64,000 nt of DNA from Mycoplasmatota bacterium (GTDB taxonomy: Bacteria; Bacillota_I; Bacilli_A; RF39; UBA660), in contig JALFCF010000004.1 of NCBI GenBank assembly GCA_022771205.1, positions 43,523-107,522 of the forward strand, read 5' to 3'. Position numbers and translations under genes: made by a program. This document shows, piece by piece, positions 7,832-16,049 of this stretch (position 1 is its first letter; each line of letters begins with the position of its first letter). The notes under the pieces were generated by a model. It was not told the DNA's origin, searched no databases, and saw only the letters and a list, made by a program, of their open reading frames with translations.

Positions 7832-9625
7832 CTAAAAACCGCCACCTGAACCAAAAGAATCTAATTCTTCTTTTGTAACTGCAACATTAATTCTCATACG
7901 CCTGTTTCCACAAACAAACAAAGCCTCACCCTGAGAATATCTCTTAATACTTTCTTTTTCACTATCATTCAAATCAATTAATAAACTTAAATCTTCAACA
8001 GCTTGTTTTTTAAGCCCCATAACTAAATAATAGGATGCATTATCAAAAATAGCTTTACCATGCACTAATATTTTATCATTAGCTACAAAATCACTAGGTT
8101 GCTGAGTAATAATGATAGTACCTGTATTATACTTACGAGCACGTCTTTGAACTTGCGCTAAAAACTCTGCTCCAAGTTCATTATTAGCACCTAATAAAAC
8201 ATGTGCCTCATCAACCATAAGAACAGTATCAACATTAAAATCCAAACAAAGACCCCATGCATATTTTAAAACATTGAAAAACAATGCATCACGAATGTTA
8301 GAATCTGTATTCATTAATTCTTTAATATTAAACACCATAAAATCACTGTCACGACTAATTGTAGTATGACCATCAAAATAGAAACGCAATTCCTTAGTAA
8401 ATGGACGAATTCTTAATTCCAAACGTTCCATAACATCTCGTTCACGCGTTTGTTCAGTCATAGACATCAAACGACCTTTAATGGTAGCATAAACATCAGA
8501 AAATGTCGGAAAATCTTTTGCTGTAAACTGCGAAAAATCTGTGTTAAAATCAATACCAAATCGTTTATAAGTGTCTTGAACTACATCACTAAACATACCT
8601 AAAACATCATCTTCAATAGAAGGAGCATAATATTTTAAAAATGCTTTCAAGAATTGAATAGTTCTAGTTAAAACAGTATAACCAAGACCATTTTTTATCT
8701 CTTCTTGGTCCGCATCAATAACTACTTCTAAAGGATTAATTAAACCAAATTCTCCACCTTTACCAATATCAATAGTATCTCCACCATAAGTCTGTGTAAT
8801 TTCACGCAACTCATCTTCAGGATCAATCGCAACAATTTGGCAACCATTACGAATATGAGTACGAAGCATAACCTTAGCTGCAGTAGATTTACCAGATCCT
8901 GAAGTACCAAGAATTATCATATTTGCATTATTACGATTGTTTTCTTTACGAATTTTATATAAGAATTGATTAAATAAAATAACACCACCAGAGAAATCTA
9001 CTCCTAGTAAAGTAGAAAGTCCGGGATCTTTGATACTATCAAAAATAAATGGATACATAGCTGCAATAGTTACAGAAGGTATTGGAGTACCAATTCTCTG
9101 TTCTATGTCCTGAGATGGAAAAATAGGTAAAATACTTTTTAAAACCTTTTCCTGCTCAAAGCGTAAAGAAATAGCTTTTAATTCCATTGCATCTAAATAG
9201 TTTTTAACGTTTACTTTCTTTAATTCTAATTCCTCTTTTGTATCAGCAGTAATCATAATGTGCATCTGAAAATCAAATATACGTGCTTGACTACCAGCAA
9301 GCATTGAAGTAAAATACTCCAAACTCTCAGCATCTTGACGATATCTTTCACGCATTGTTTGATCCTTTTCATGTTGATATTTTTCTTTTAAATCAGCAAC
9401 TTGCCTATTCAACATTTTAGACATAGTCTGAAAAGGAACTGGAATATGTTTCACAACAACTTTAATGCCTGGCATATTGGTTAAAGATGACAAATACCCA
9501 GGAGTAATATATTTAGGATAAGACACAACCGTAAGAATAGTTGCATACTTATCACTAATAAAGAAATCACTAGGATTAAAACTAAGTCCCTTAGGAGCTA
9601 ATTGACTTCTTAAACTTGTACTCAT
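7832..9625 (-). CDS. virB4: VirB4-type ATPase, motor part
   Basis: The conserved T4SS energy protein. Walker A ILGTSGSGKSTAAKV lies near residue 240 and Walker B TVLMVDEAHVLLG near 470, followed by the VirB4-typical IIITQQPSDF stretch. At 597 residues it is shorter than most VirB4 proteins because the N-terminal domain is encoded by the preceding gene (9622-10173), whose stop overlaps this start as ATGA. The protein starts with the middle part of the usual VirB4 N-domain. It should sit at the cytoplasmic face and drive assembly of the channel or pilus. The ATPase assignment is firm; that the two parts form one VirB4 unit is an inference from order and similarity. Confidence 0.88.
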   Translation of the reverse strand: MSTSLRSQLAPKGLSFNPSDFFISDKYATILTVVSYPKYITPGYLSSLTNMPGIKVVVKHIPVPFQTMSKMLNRQVADLKEKYQHEKDQTMRERYRQDAESLEYFTSMLAGSQARIFDFQMHIMITADTKEELELKKVNVKNYLDAMELKAISLRFEQEKVLKSILPIFPSQDIEQRIGTPIPSVTIAAMYPFIFDSIKDPGLSTLLGVDFSGGVILFNQFLYKIRKENNRNNANMIILGTSGSGKSTAAKVMLRTHIRNGCQIVAIDPEDELREITQTYGGDTIDIGKGGEFGLINPLEVVIDADQEEIKNGLGYTVLTRTIQFLKAFLKYYAPSIEDDVLGMFSDVVQDTYKRFGIDFNTDFSQFTAKDFPTFSDVYATIKGRLMSMTEQTRERDVMERLELRIRPFTKELRFYFDGHTTISRDSDFMVFNIKELMNTDSNIRDALFFNVLKYAWGLCLDFNVDTVLMVDEAHVLLGANNELGAEFLAQVQRRARKYNTGTIIITQQPSDFVANDKILVHGKAIFDNASYYLVMGLKKQAVEDLSLLIDLNDSEKESIKRYSQGEALFVCGNRRMRINVAVTKEELDSFGSGGGF

Positions 9626-10173
9626 ACTGGCATCACCGTCCCAAATTCAGTAGTTTTTCCCCCATTTAAGAAATTATCCAAAATAACTCTTAAATCATCA
9701 TTAGTAGTTTGTGAAGCATTAAGTCCACAACTAGCAAGTCCTTGAATTAACATACGAACTTTTTTCTGAACAACATCAGGATCTTTTTCTTTAAACAAGA
9801 AATAATATTCAGTATCAACGATATTGTTATTAATAAAAGTATTACCTTTATCAATATCCTGCATAATCAATTTACGTATTGCAGGAGATTGTGTTTCATT
9901 ATATAAAAGTTGTAGCTGAGACATATAAACAGAAATATCTACAGGCCTATCCGCAACTACTAACCAAAACTCAAAATCAATCATATTATAAAAATTCTTT
10001 AAACTAATTAATACATTATCTTGAGCCATAGGATCTAAAATAAAAATATTACGTGGAGATATTTTAACTCCAGAAACTTTCAAATTATCATACGTAATAA
10101 TCATACCATTTTGAATAGCTTTAACAGGTAACCAATTTTCTGTAAAATTATTTCCTACGATTTTCTTTTTCAT
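9622..10173 (-). CDS. VirB4 N-terminal domain as a separate protein
   Basis: A 183-residue soluble protein that resembles the N-terminal domain of Gram-positive VirB4/TrbE ATPases: ENWLPVKAIQNGMIITYD at the start is the usual opening after PrgI-type genes, followed by strand-helix units and no P-loop. It overlaps the PrgI-like gene by 26 bases and the VirB4 motor gene by four (ATGA), so the three are translationally coupled. The junction is a clean stop/start with no sign of decay, so this looks like a stable split and not a recent frameshift. The upstream ribosome site is weak, which fits coupling to the gene before it. Confidence 0.72.
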   Translation of the reverse strand: MKKKIVGNNFTENWLPVKAIQNGMIITYDNLKVSGVKISPRNIFILDPMAQDNVLISLKNFYNMIDFEFWLVVADRPVDISVYMSQLQLLYNETQSPAIRKLIMQDIDKGNTFINNNIVDTEYYFLFKEKDPDVVQKKVRMLIQGLASCGLNASQTTNDDLRVILDNFLNGGKTTEFGTVMPV

Positions 10174-10465
10174 TCATGAAACACCAACCTTTCCAATGAT
10201 AAGTTTGAGTATTAGAAAAATAATCATAAATTTCTATAATAATATTTAAAATATTATGATAATAAGGTACTGGCATTACAAGAAAACCACAAATAACAGC
10301 AGGACTTATTATCAAAATAGTAAGCCATGTATTAGTAAGTGGTAAAAACGCCAATAAAATTACAGTAACCATAACCCCCGATAAAAATAATATTAAATCG
10401 AAAGGTCTAAATAATCCTAAAATTAATTGACCTTTCTTAGTATTAGCAGGTATTAAATAATTCAC
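10148..10465 (-). CDS. PrgI/VirB3-like membrane protein
   Basis: A 105-residue protein with two closely spaced membrane helices (about 21-43 and 46-66) and a C-terminal YHWKGWCF motif; the Y.WKGW ending is characteristic of PrgI-family proteins, the VirB3 counterparts of Gram-positive systems that sit next to virB4. The start is GTG at 10465, preceded by GGGAG about eleven bases upstream. It overlaps the next gene by 26 bases. It lies between the VirB6-like gene and the split virB4, the order usual in PrgI-type conjugation loci. Confidence 0.75.
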   Translation of the reverse strand: MNYLIPANTKKGQLILGLFRPFDLILFLSGVMVTVILLAFLPLTNTWLTILIISPAVICGFLVMPVPYYHNILNIIIEIYDYFSNTQTYHWKGWCFMNEKENRRK

Positions 10466-10487
10466 TATATATCACACTCCCATCCAA

Positions 10488-12548
10488 TTATTCATCATGA
10501 GTATGTTCACCCATACCACCAACTGGGTTCAAGTCAACACCACTACCTGTTGGTGTAGTAGCAGATGTAGCACTTCCTTCAGGATATTCTTGAGATCTAA
10601 AACGTTGCATATTAGGAATATCTCTATATGTATGATTACCATATTTATCAGCTGGACCTCGTTCACTATAATAACCTCCTGCTTCTCCATGTATACCACC
10701 TGCTGCAGCTCGATTTCTTCTTCTTGCATCATATTTTGCTTCAAAAGATCTAGATTGTCCATATTGTTTCTGCATACCTTTAACATCCTCGTAATCTGTT
10801 TTCTTAGTAGCAGCTTCTTTTGCAAGATTAACTTTATTGTTATATAATTTTTCACGCTTAATAGCATCACTATCAGCTGCATTATAGTTAGCACCTAAAG
10901 CTGCTGCTAATTCACTTTCCTCATATTTGCCCTTATTAAATCTATCATATAAATCACTAGCTCTATTAGCCGCAGCTTCAGCAGCATACATTTCTTGTTT
11001 CATTCTATTAGCTTGCGGAGTACTAATATTCATTCGTTTCAAATGACGAGCACCACGGCTCATTCTTCGACCAGACATATTTTGGTCTCCTGTAAGTATC
11101 TTTGCAGCATAATCTCTACCGGAATTCCAAGCATCACCTAATTCAGGAGCTTTTTTTCCTTGATTATATGCTTGTTGTTGAGCACGAGTTGCATCAGCCA
11201 TTGCTTCTCCTGCTTCAAAAATAGTACCGCCTTGACGAATAGCTCCAGCTCCAGCAAGAATTCCACTAAGTCCAAAATTAGACATAGTTCCTTTTAAACC
11301 AAGTGCATCTTTAATAAATTTAGGAGCCATTTTTGCAAAGATAAATAGACCTAACATAATAAAGATAAATGAGAAGCCTCCAACAAGACCACCAGCTTCA
11401 TCGATTACTATACCATTAGCAATCATATCTTGAATTAAAAAGATAACAAAATATACAATTGCTAAACGTAAAAATAAATCTAAGTAAGTAGAAGTCAAGG
11501 CTTTAACCCATGAAGAAAACATTCCACCATCCTTAGAAGATTTGGGCTCAATATAACTAATAACAGGAATTGGTGCTAATAATCTTAAAACCGCAAGTTT
11601 AATAGATCGAACAGCAATATCAACAGTAAAACCTATTAAAATTACTAAGAAAACAATACCGATAATAAGTGATGCTAACCAGTTAAATGCAAAAACATAT
11701 CTAGTATGTTCAACAAAACCACCAATAATAGGAATATGACCAGCCAAATTTCTAAAGTGATCAAAAATATTATTATTAACCTCGCAATCAACCGTAAGCA
11801 TTTCAAAACTAAGTAAAGTAGAAGGATCAACATCTAGTTGCCTATATGATTCAATAGCATCTTTAGCATCCGAACTCAAATTAGCACCACAAAACCAATT
11901 TTCTTTATTAGTATCATCATCATCTGTACGAGCTTCCGCCGGTAATAAATTTATCTTTAAAAAAGCTTTTAAAATAGTAGAAGTAAAAATCCGAGACGAC
12001 TTTGACAATTTTTCTCTCTGAATTTGTGCTTCCGTTTTCCCAGTATTATTGGTAGATGAATTATCATCAATTGCATCATCAGTAGTTCCAAGAATCAATC
12101 TTCCTAATGTATTATTAGATAAAATCCTATCTTGCAAAGAATATAAAGTTCCAAATAACAAACCATTATTATTAAGATATTTCTCAAAAGAATTAGCTTG
12201 TTGAACATTTGGAATATTAATAGGAACTAAAACTGTCAATAAAGATAAAGAAATAACAACTCTTGTAATAAAATTTCCAAATCCTTCTTTTGGATTCATA
12301 AATTTATCTGGATCCATTATTCCTTGTAAAATAGAGACAGCCAATTTAAATACCATAAATACTCCAATAATTAACTGAACTCGTCCATAAAAATTCTTAA
12401 TAGTTTCCGTTTCAAAAAGTTGAGCACTGGAAACATTAAAGAAAACTTGATACATTCCACCTAATAAAACATAAATCCCCCAATTCATCAATTGCTGAAT
12501 TAGGCGACCCAAATCCCCTAAAGTATTAGCTGTAGAATTATCAGTCAT
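10488..12548 (-). CDS. VirB6/TrbL-like polytopic channel protein
   Basis: A 686-residue membrane protein. Hydrophobic helices occur near residues 22-40, 53-75, 90-108, 285-310, 350-372 and 385-405, with a polar loop (about 125-270) that should face outside. The last ~270 residues are hydrophilic, Ala/Arg-rich and probably cytoplasmic. The order (upstream of PrgI and VirB4), the size and the topology with a conserved VDIAVRSIKLAVLRLLAP-type helix fit the VirB6/TrbL family, which forms the membrane channel of T4SS. No enzymatic motif is seen. AGGTG lies close to ATG 12548. Assignment rests on context and topology, so the family name is less certain than for VirB4. Confidence 0.72.
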   Translation of the reverse strand: MTDNSTANTLGDLGRLIQQLMNWGIYVLLGGMYQVFFNVSSAQLFETETIKNFYGRVQLIIGVFMVFKLAVSILQGIMDPDKFMNPKEGFGNFITRVVISLSLLTVLVPINIPNVQQANSFEKYLNNNGLLFGTLYSLQDRILSNNTLGRLILGTTDDAIDDNSSTNNTGKTEAQIQREKLSKSSRIFTSTILKAFLKINLLPAEARTDDDDTNKENWFCGANLSSDAKDAIESYRQLDVDPSTLLSFEMLTVDCEVNNNIFDHFRNLAGHIPIIGGFVEHTRYVFAFNWLASLIIGIVFLVILIGFTVDIAVRSIKLAVLRLLAPIPVISYIEPKSSKDGGMFSSWVKALTSTYLDLFLRLAIVYFVIFLIQDMIANGIVIDEAGGLVGGFSFIFIMLGLFIFAKMAPKFIKDALGLKGTMSNFGLSGILAGAGAIRQGGTIFEAGEAMADATRAQQQAYNQGKKAPELGDAWNSGRDYAAKILTGDQNMSGRRMSRGARHLKRMNISTPQANRMKQEMYAAEAAANRASDLYDRFNKGKYEESELAAALGANYNAADSDAIKREKLYNNKVNLAKEAATKKTDYEDVKGMQKQYGQSRSFEAKYDARRRNRAAAGGIHGEAGGYYSERGPADKYGNHTYRDIPNMQRFRSQEYPEGSATSATTPTGSGVDLNPVGGMGEHTHDE

Positions 12549-12564
12549 GAAATATCACCTACCT

Positions 12565-13791
12565 TTATTTCAATCCACAGATTTGATCTGTTGTTATTCC
12601 AAAAGTATTAAGTAAAACACTAACTAGTACAGGAATTAAAAATAATGCTACTGCTAAGATTAAACGAATGACCAATTTCCTTTCGGATTTTTTCATATTC
12701 TCATCATCACTAGCAATAATAGCTTTAGCAAAATCCAAACTACTTAAAATAACAACCAAAATCGGTCCTAAAATTTTAATGTAGTTTAAGAGTTGCTGTA
12801 ATAACCAAGCAACAGAATCCTCGTTCTCTGTACTTCCTAGAAGAGAATTACAATCAGCATCTTCATTATAAGAATTTATATCATCCCTTAAGTCATCCAA
12901 ATCAACAGTACCTGGTTGACTATAGCCCTCACTACTACTTTCATCTGAAGAACCACTATCATCATTAGGATCACCAAAAGCACCACCTAAATACCCAGAA
13001 CCAAATCCTTGACCGTCACTATTACCTAGTTCATCATTCGAACAATAATTGGCATTTACAGACAACTCATATGAATAAGTCTTCTTTGTTTTGGTAACAC
13101 AACGATATATTTGTTGTGGACAAGTAGCTTTAGAACTTGAAAAAACAGATTCAATCAAAGAATCGTTAATAGTAACTGAAAATTTATCATCATCAACTGT
13201 ACCTGTAATTGCCTTAGCTACAGAAACATAATTTTGACCATCAAGACTCCATTCTTTCGTACCATCTGAATAAAGCCTAAAGTATGGTAAAACATAACTT
13301 TTACGATTATAAAATCCCATACTAGAACCAGTACAAGTTGAAATTACTTTTTTACTTTTTACCCCAGATTTCTTAGCCCAAGTAGATAATTTAGGCGTAG
13401 CTGCCGTAATGTTATAGCAACGCCCACTGCAAAAATCACTATCAATTGGATAAGGATACACAGTAACACCATATTCATTTTCTTGAACATAAATAGAAGG
13501 ACAAGTAACTGTAGAAGAATTTATTTTAGCAGCGCCATAAAACATAGAAGAAAAGTTTTCTCCATGATACCATGCTATGCCATCTTTAGCATAAAGGCTC
13601 CCATTTGCAAAAGGCTTTTTTATAGTACCATCAGAATAAACTTCATATTCCAATTCAATATTTTTACCGTTACTGTTTACAAACTGGTAATCACAACTAA
13701 CCACTTTATTTTCTAAGGCTTTCGTATTATATGGAACTAAAAATAGCATACCAAAGACAAAGATAAATAAGAAATACTTTAACCGTTTCAC
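12565..13791 (-). CDS. Exported Cys-rich protein ending in a VirB2-like membrane module
   Basis: A 408-residue protein with a signal peptide (about 1-26), an exported domain with around ten cysteines, an acidic Ser/Gly/Asp linker (about 255-305), and a C-terminal pair of membrane helices (about 335-405). The pair reads ILGPILVVILSSLDFAKAI, a basic loop, then LVIRLILAVALFLIPVLVS, the same layout as the small pilin-like protein encoded just upstream. The result is a VirB2-like hairpin carrying a large head. The start is GTG 13791 with GGAG eight bases upstream; the open frame extends to 13854 but that stretch contains the promoter at 13826-13854. The function is unknown; a pilus cap, adaptor or minor pilin is possible. 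Confidence 0.6.
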   Translation of the reverse strand: MKRLKYFLFIFVFGMLFLVPYNTKALENKVVSCDYQFVNSNGKNIELEYEVYSDGTIKKPFANGSLYAKDGIAWYHGENFSSMFYGAAKINSSTVTCPSIYVQENEYGVTVYPYPIDSDFCSGRCYNITAATPKLSTWAKKSGVKSKKVISTCTGSSMGFYNRKSYVLPYFRLYSDGTKEWSLDGQNYVSVAKAITGTVDDDKFSVTINDSLIESVFSSSKATCPQQIYRCVTKTKKTYSYELSVNANYCSNDELGNSDGQGFGSGYLGGAFGDPNDDSGSSDESSSEGYSQPGTVDLDDLRDDINSYNEDADCNSLLGSTENEDSVAWLLQQLLNYIKILGPILVVILSSLDFAKAIIASDDENMKKSERKLVIRLILAVALFLIPVLVSVLLNTFGITTDQICGLK

Positions 13792-13825
13792 TGTCACCAC
13801 TCCATATATACAATCATACAGAATA

Positions 13826-13854
13826 AGTATATCAAAATAAAAAAAAAATAGCAA
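13826..13854 (-). promoter_or_regulatory. Promoter built into the end of the pilin terminator
   Basis: Minus strand: -35 TTGCTA (13854-13849), 17-base spacer consisting mostly of the T run of the terminator, -10 TATACT (13831-13826) with an extended TG. It would start transcription for the gene at 12565-13791 and those after it. Confidence 0.55.
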
Positions 13855-13868
13855 TTACTTTGCTATTT
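13839..13868 (-). terminator. Terminator after the VirB2-like pilin gene
   Basis: Perfect 9-base stem (13846-13854 with 13860-13868), five-base loop, then ten T on the minus strand (13848-13839). It lies 16 bases after the pilin stop and inside the co-directional array, so pilin mRNA can end here. Confidence 0.8.
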
Positions 13869-13883
13869 AATTTTATATCATTT

Positions 13884-14240
13884 TTACTTAATACTATTCC
13901 AGCAATTAGCCCATCCAGTAGTATTAGCTTCACCATCTCCACCTTCAGTACCAGTAGAAACTAAAGACATAATCAAACTTACTAGAGTAGTAATAAAGAA
14001 AATTGCAACTGCATAAATACATCTTTTAATCAAACGACTCTGAGCTTGCTTAACTTCCTTTTCATCACTAGAAATTACTGCTTTTCCTAAATCAATAGTA
14101 CCAAATACAATTAATAAAATTGGAATACCAATTTGTACAATAGGAAAAACACCTTTTTTAATAATTCTAACAATAGGTTCTAATCCACCGCAGTTATCAT
14201 CAACATTTCCAACTACTCCTAATTGAAATAAATTTAACAT
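13884..14240 (-). CDS. VirB2-like pilin subunit candidate
   Basis: A 118-residue protein with two membrane helices: about 32-50 (QIGIPILLIVFGTIDLGKAV) and about 66-90, joined by a charged loop (SSDEKEVKQAQSRLIKR), with a Gly-rich polar tail. Size and helix-loop-helix layout match VirB2/TrbC-type pilins, including the Mbov_0395-like forms of Gram-positive bacteria. The same hairpin occurs at the C-terminus of the next gene product and at the N-terminus of the NlpC/P60 protein at 37138. The gene has its own consensus promoter (14265-14293) and terminator (13839-13868), as expected for a subunit needed in many copies. Start ATG 14240 has AAGGAGAG six bases upstream. Confidence 0.7.
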   Translation of the reverse strand: MLNLFQLGVVGNVDDNCGGLEPIVRIIKKGVFPIVQIGIPILLIVFGTIDLGKAVISSDEKEVKQAQSRLIKRCIYAVAIFFITTLVSLIMSLVSTGTEGGDGEANTTGWANCWNSIK

Positions 14241-14264
14241 AAACAACTCTCCTTCAATAAAATA

Positions 14265-14293
14265 ATATTATCTTAAAATGCTTTTTTTGTCAA
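14265..14293 (-). promoter_or_regulatory. Strong promoter of the VirB2-like pilin gene
   Basis: Minus strand: -35 TTGACA (14293-14288, full consensus), 17-base spacer, -10 TAATAT (14270-14265). It sits in the short gap after the TadZ-like gene and is the best promoter in the whole secretion locus. Confidence 0.75.
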
Positions 14294-14295
14294 CA

Positions 14296-15312
14296 CTACC
14301 TACGAAATAAGCCAAAGATTTTACCAGTTTCTCTTTTTTCTTCTTTTTTAGTAACAATACCTAAACGATATAAAAAATCTTCTAATATAGAATTTTTCTT
14401 TCTCTCATCAAGTGATGGCATATTATAAAATATTTTGACTTTTGCTTCATACTCAAAATCTGCAATATCTTTATTGGAAAGTAAACTTTTATTTAATACA
14501 ATTTTTTGATGTTGAAGTTTAGTAAAAATATTTCTATTTCGCCTCATTAATTTATTGAGTTTAATAGTTGATGGTTCTAATAAGTATAAAACTTCCCCGC
14601 AAAAAGAATCATCATTGCAATCATTTAAATCAACCAACAACACAGAAGCACCAGCATAACGATTTAATGCAGCACGTACCTGATCAGGAGTAACAGATAT
14701 CATATTTTTATCACCAAAAAACTGAAAATCATTTTTATTAATTTCTAAAGCGATAACCGTATCTCCAAAATAAGTTTTTAATTCTTTTTTTAAAATATAA
14801 ATAAAAGTAGTCGAACCTGCATGTTCAGTAACATTACGAAAACCAATTATCCTAGTTCCCACTCTCCTATTAGAAGTAGCACCAAAACCAGAACCACTTT
14901 CGGCGTCTGTTCCAGCATTATCAGGTGTATCACTAAATTGTTGAATATGAGCTACTTGTTTATAAGTATTAGGATGTTCTAATAGATATTTAACACCTTC
15001 AACATTTGTAGTAAAATTATAAATACCCATAGAAACTAACTTGGCCAAAAAATTAGAAGTACATACATCACTTCCCTCTGGTAAAAAGAAAACAATTTTT
15101 TCTACATCTAACCCCATAGCAATCGTTTGAAAACTTTTAATAGAATGATAATCCCGTATGGCTGTAACATCTAAAATCATCTTGTTATAAAAAAAGTTTT
15201 TAAACATTTCTACTATTTCACCAGCATCATACTCACCAGAAATACTTTTAATAACATCAATATCTAATCCTGATAAAACGTTGCGTTGTTCATTACTAAC
15301 AATAACATTCAT
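14296..15312 (-). CDS. TadZ/CpaE-like protein
   Basis: A 338-residue soluble protein in the position of the pilus-localisation ATPase of Tad systems. The first ~110 residues resemble an atypical receiver domain, as in CpaE/TadZ. The second domain opens with RIIGFRNVTEHAGSTTFIYI, which aligns with the deviant Walker A loop of the MinD-like family but has GSTT in place of GKTT. The Asp in LLVDLND could be the Walker B aspartate. Loss of the P-loop lysine suggests weak or no ATP hydrolysis (inference). It follows the TadE-like gene by a few bases. ATG 15312 has GAGGTGG five bases upstream; the in-frame GTG at 15321 overlaps this site. Confidence 0.65.
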   Translation of the reverse strand: MNVIVSNEQRNVLSGLDIDVIKSISGEYDAGEIVEMFKNFFYNKMILDVTAIRDYHSIKSFQTIAMGLDVEKIVFFLPEGSDVCTSNFLAKLVSMGIYNFTTNVEGVKYLLEHPNTYKQVAHIQQFSDTPDNAGTDAESGSGFGATSNRRVGTRIIGFRNVTEHAGSTTFIYILKKELKTYFGDTVIALEINKNDFQFFGDKNMISVTPDQVRAALNRYAGASVLLVDLNDCNDDSFCGEVLYLLEPSTIKLNKLMRRNRNIFTKLQHQKIVLNKSLLSNKDIADFEYEAKVKIFYNMPSLDERKKNSILEDFLYRLGIVTKKEEKRETGKIFGLFRR

Positions 15313-15326
15313 AAGAGCCACCTCTT

Positions 15327-15770
15327 CTATTTAAATGGTGTTATCAACTTTGTATTACCAGAAATTTGAAAAATCTTTAACCCAGGCATAATTCTGTTGA
15401 TAATAGGTATATCAATATTAATCTGAGTAACAACACGATAGTAAACTTGATCTTTAGACTCAGAAACAGAGCCATCAACCTCATTAGAAGCTTTGAATTC
15501 TTTATAGCAATAACCATAATTACAAGTATAATCTTCTATCTTAAATTCAGGAGCACTATACCCTACCTGCTTAATATAAGATTGTATCTTATTAGAACAA
15601 GCTGTTCCGGTATTACAATTTCCTTCGTATTGTTCTAATGAAGTAATAATATAGTTTTTAACACGAAATGCTTTAGTATAGTTAACATTAAAAGCTAAAT
15701 ATCCACATACTAAAACAAGGAATACAACAATCATTGCTAAATTGACAACTCCACCTAAAGCATCCCGCAT
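15327..15770 (-). CDS. TadE-like pseudopilin
   Basis: A 147-residue protein with a short N-terminal cytoplasmic tip and one membrane helix (about 9-28) followed by an exported domain with four cysteines (around 51-90). This is the layout of TadE/TadF-type minor pseudopilins of Tad systems. The N-terminus GGVVNLAMIVVFLVL is reminiscent of the TadE segment, but the usual G/xxxxE cleavage pattern is not clear. It lies between the small Flp-like gene and the TadZ-like gene. AGGTGG is close to the ATG at 15770. The family call rests on topology and context. Confidence 0.55.
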   Translation of the reverse strand: MRDALGGVVNLAMIVVFLVLVCGYLAFNVNYTKAFRVKNYIITSLEQYEGNCNTGTACSNKIQSYIKQVGYSAPEFKIEDYTCNYGYCYKEFKASNEVDGSVSESKDQVYYRVVTQINIDIPIINRIMPGLKIFQISGNTKLITPFK

Positions 15771-15785
15771 TATCTACACCACCTT

Positions 15786-15965
15786 TTATCTATTATGTTC
15801 AATAACAATATAACCCGATTTGTCATAATCACTAGAAATGTTTTCCCATTGACTATTAATAGAATCTTGAATATTAGGCCACATAATCCAGAAGAATCCA
15901 ATTACTGCTGCAATAGCAATAAGAGTGATCACTGTTAAGTTTAATTCACCTGTTGCTGCTTTCAT
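15786..15965 (-). CDS. Flp-type pilin-like small membrane protein
   Basis: A 59-residue protein (63 if it starts at the in-frame GTG 15977). It has a short N-terminus with GELN, one hydrophobic helix (about 9-29) and a polar tail with WENISSDYDKSG. Small size, single helix and the place directly after TadC fit a Flp/Fap-type pilin, the major subunit of Tad pili. The standard G-X4-EY prepilin peptidase site is not present as such: the glycine is followed directly by Glu. Whether it is processed is therefore open, and no prepilin peptidase gene is in the window. An AGGAAAGGA ribosome site precedes both possible starts. Confidence 0.5.
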   Translation of the reverse strand: MKAATGELNLTVITLIAIAAVIGFFWIMWPNIQDSINSQWENISSDYDKSGYIVIEHNR

Positions 15966-16049
15966 TAAAACATACACATCCTTTCCTATTCTGTATACAT
16001 TATATATTATATCAAGATAATTTTACTTTTACAATAAATTTTAAATAGT

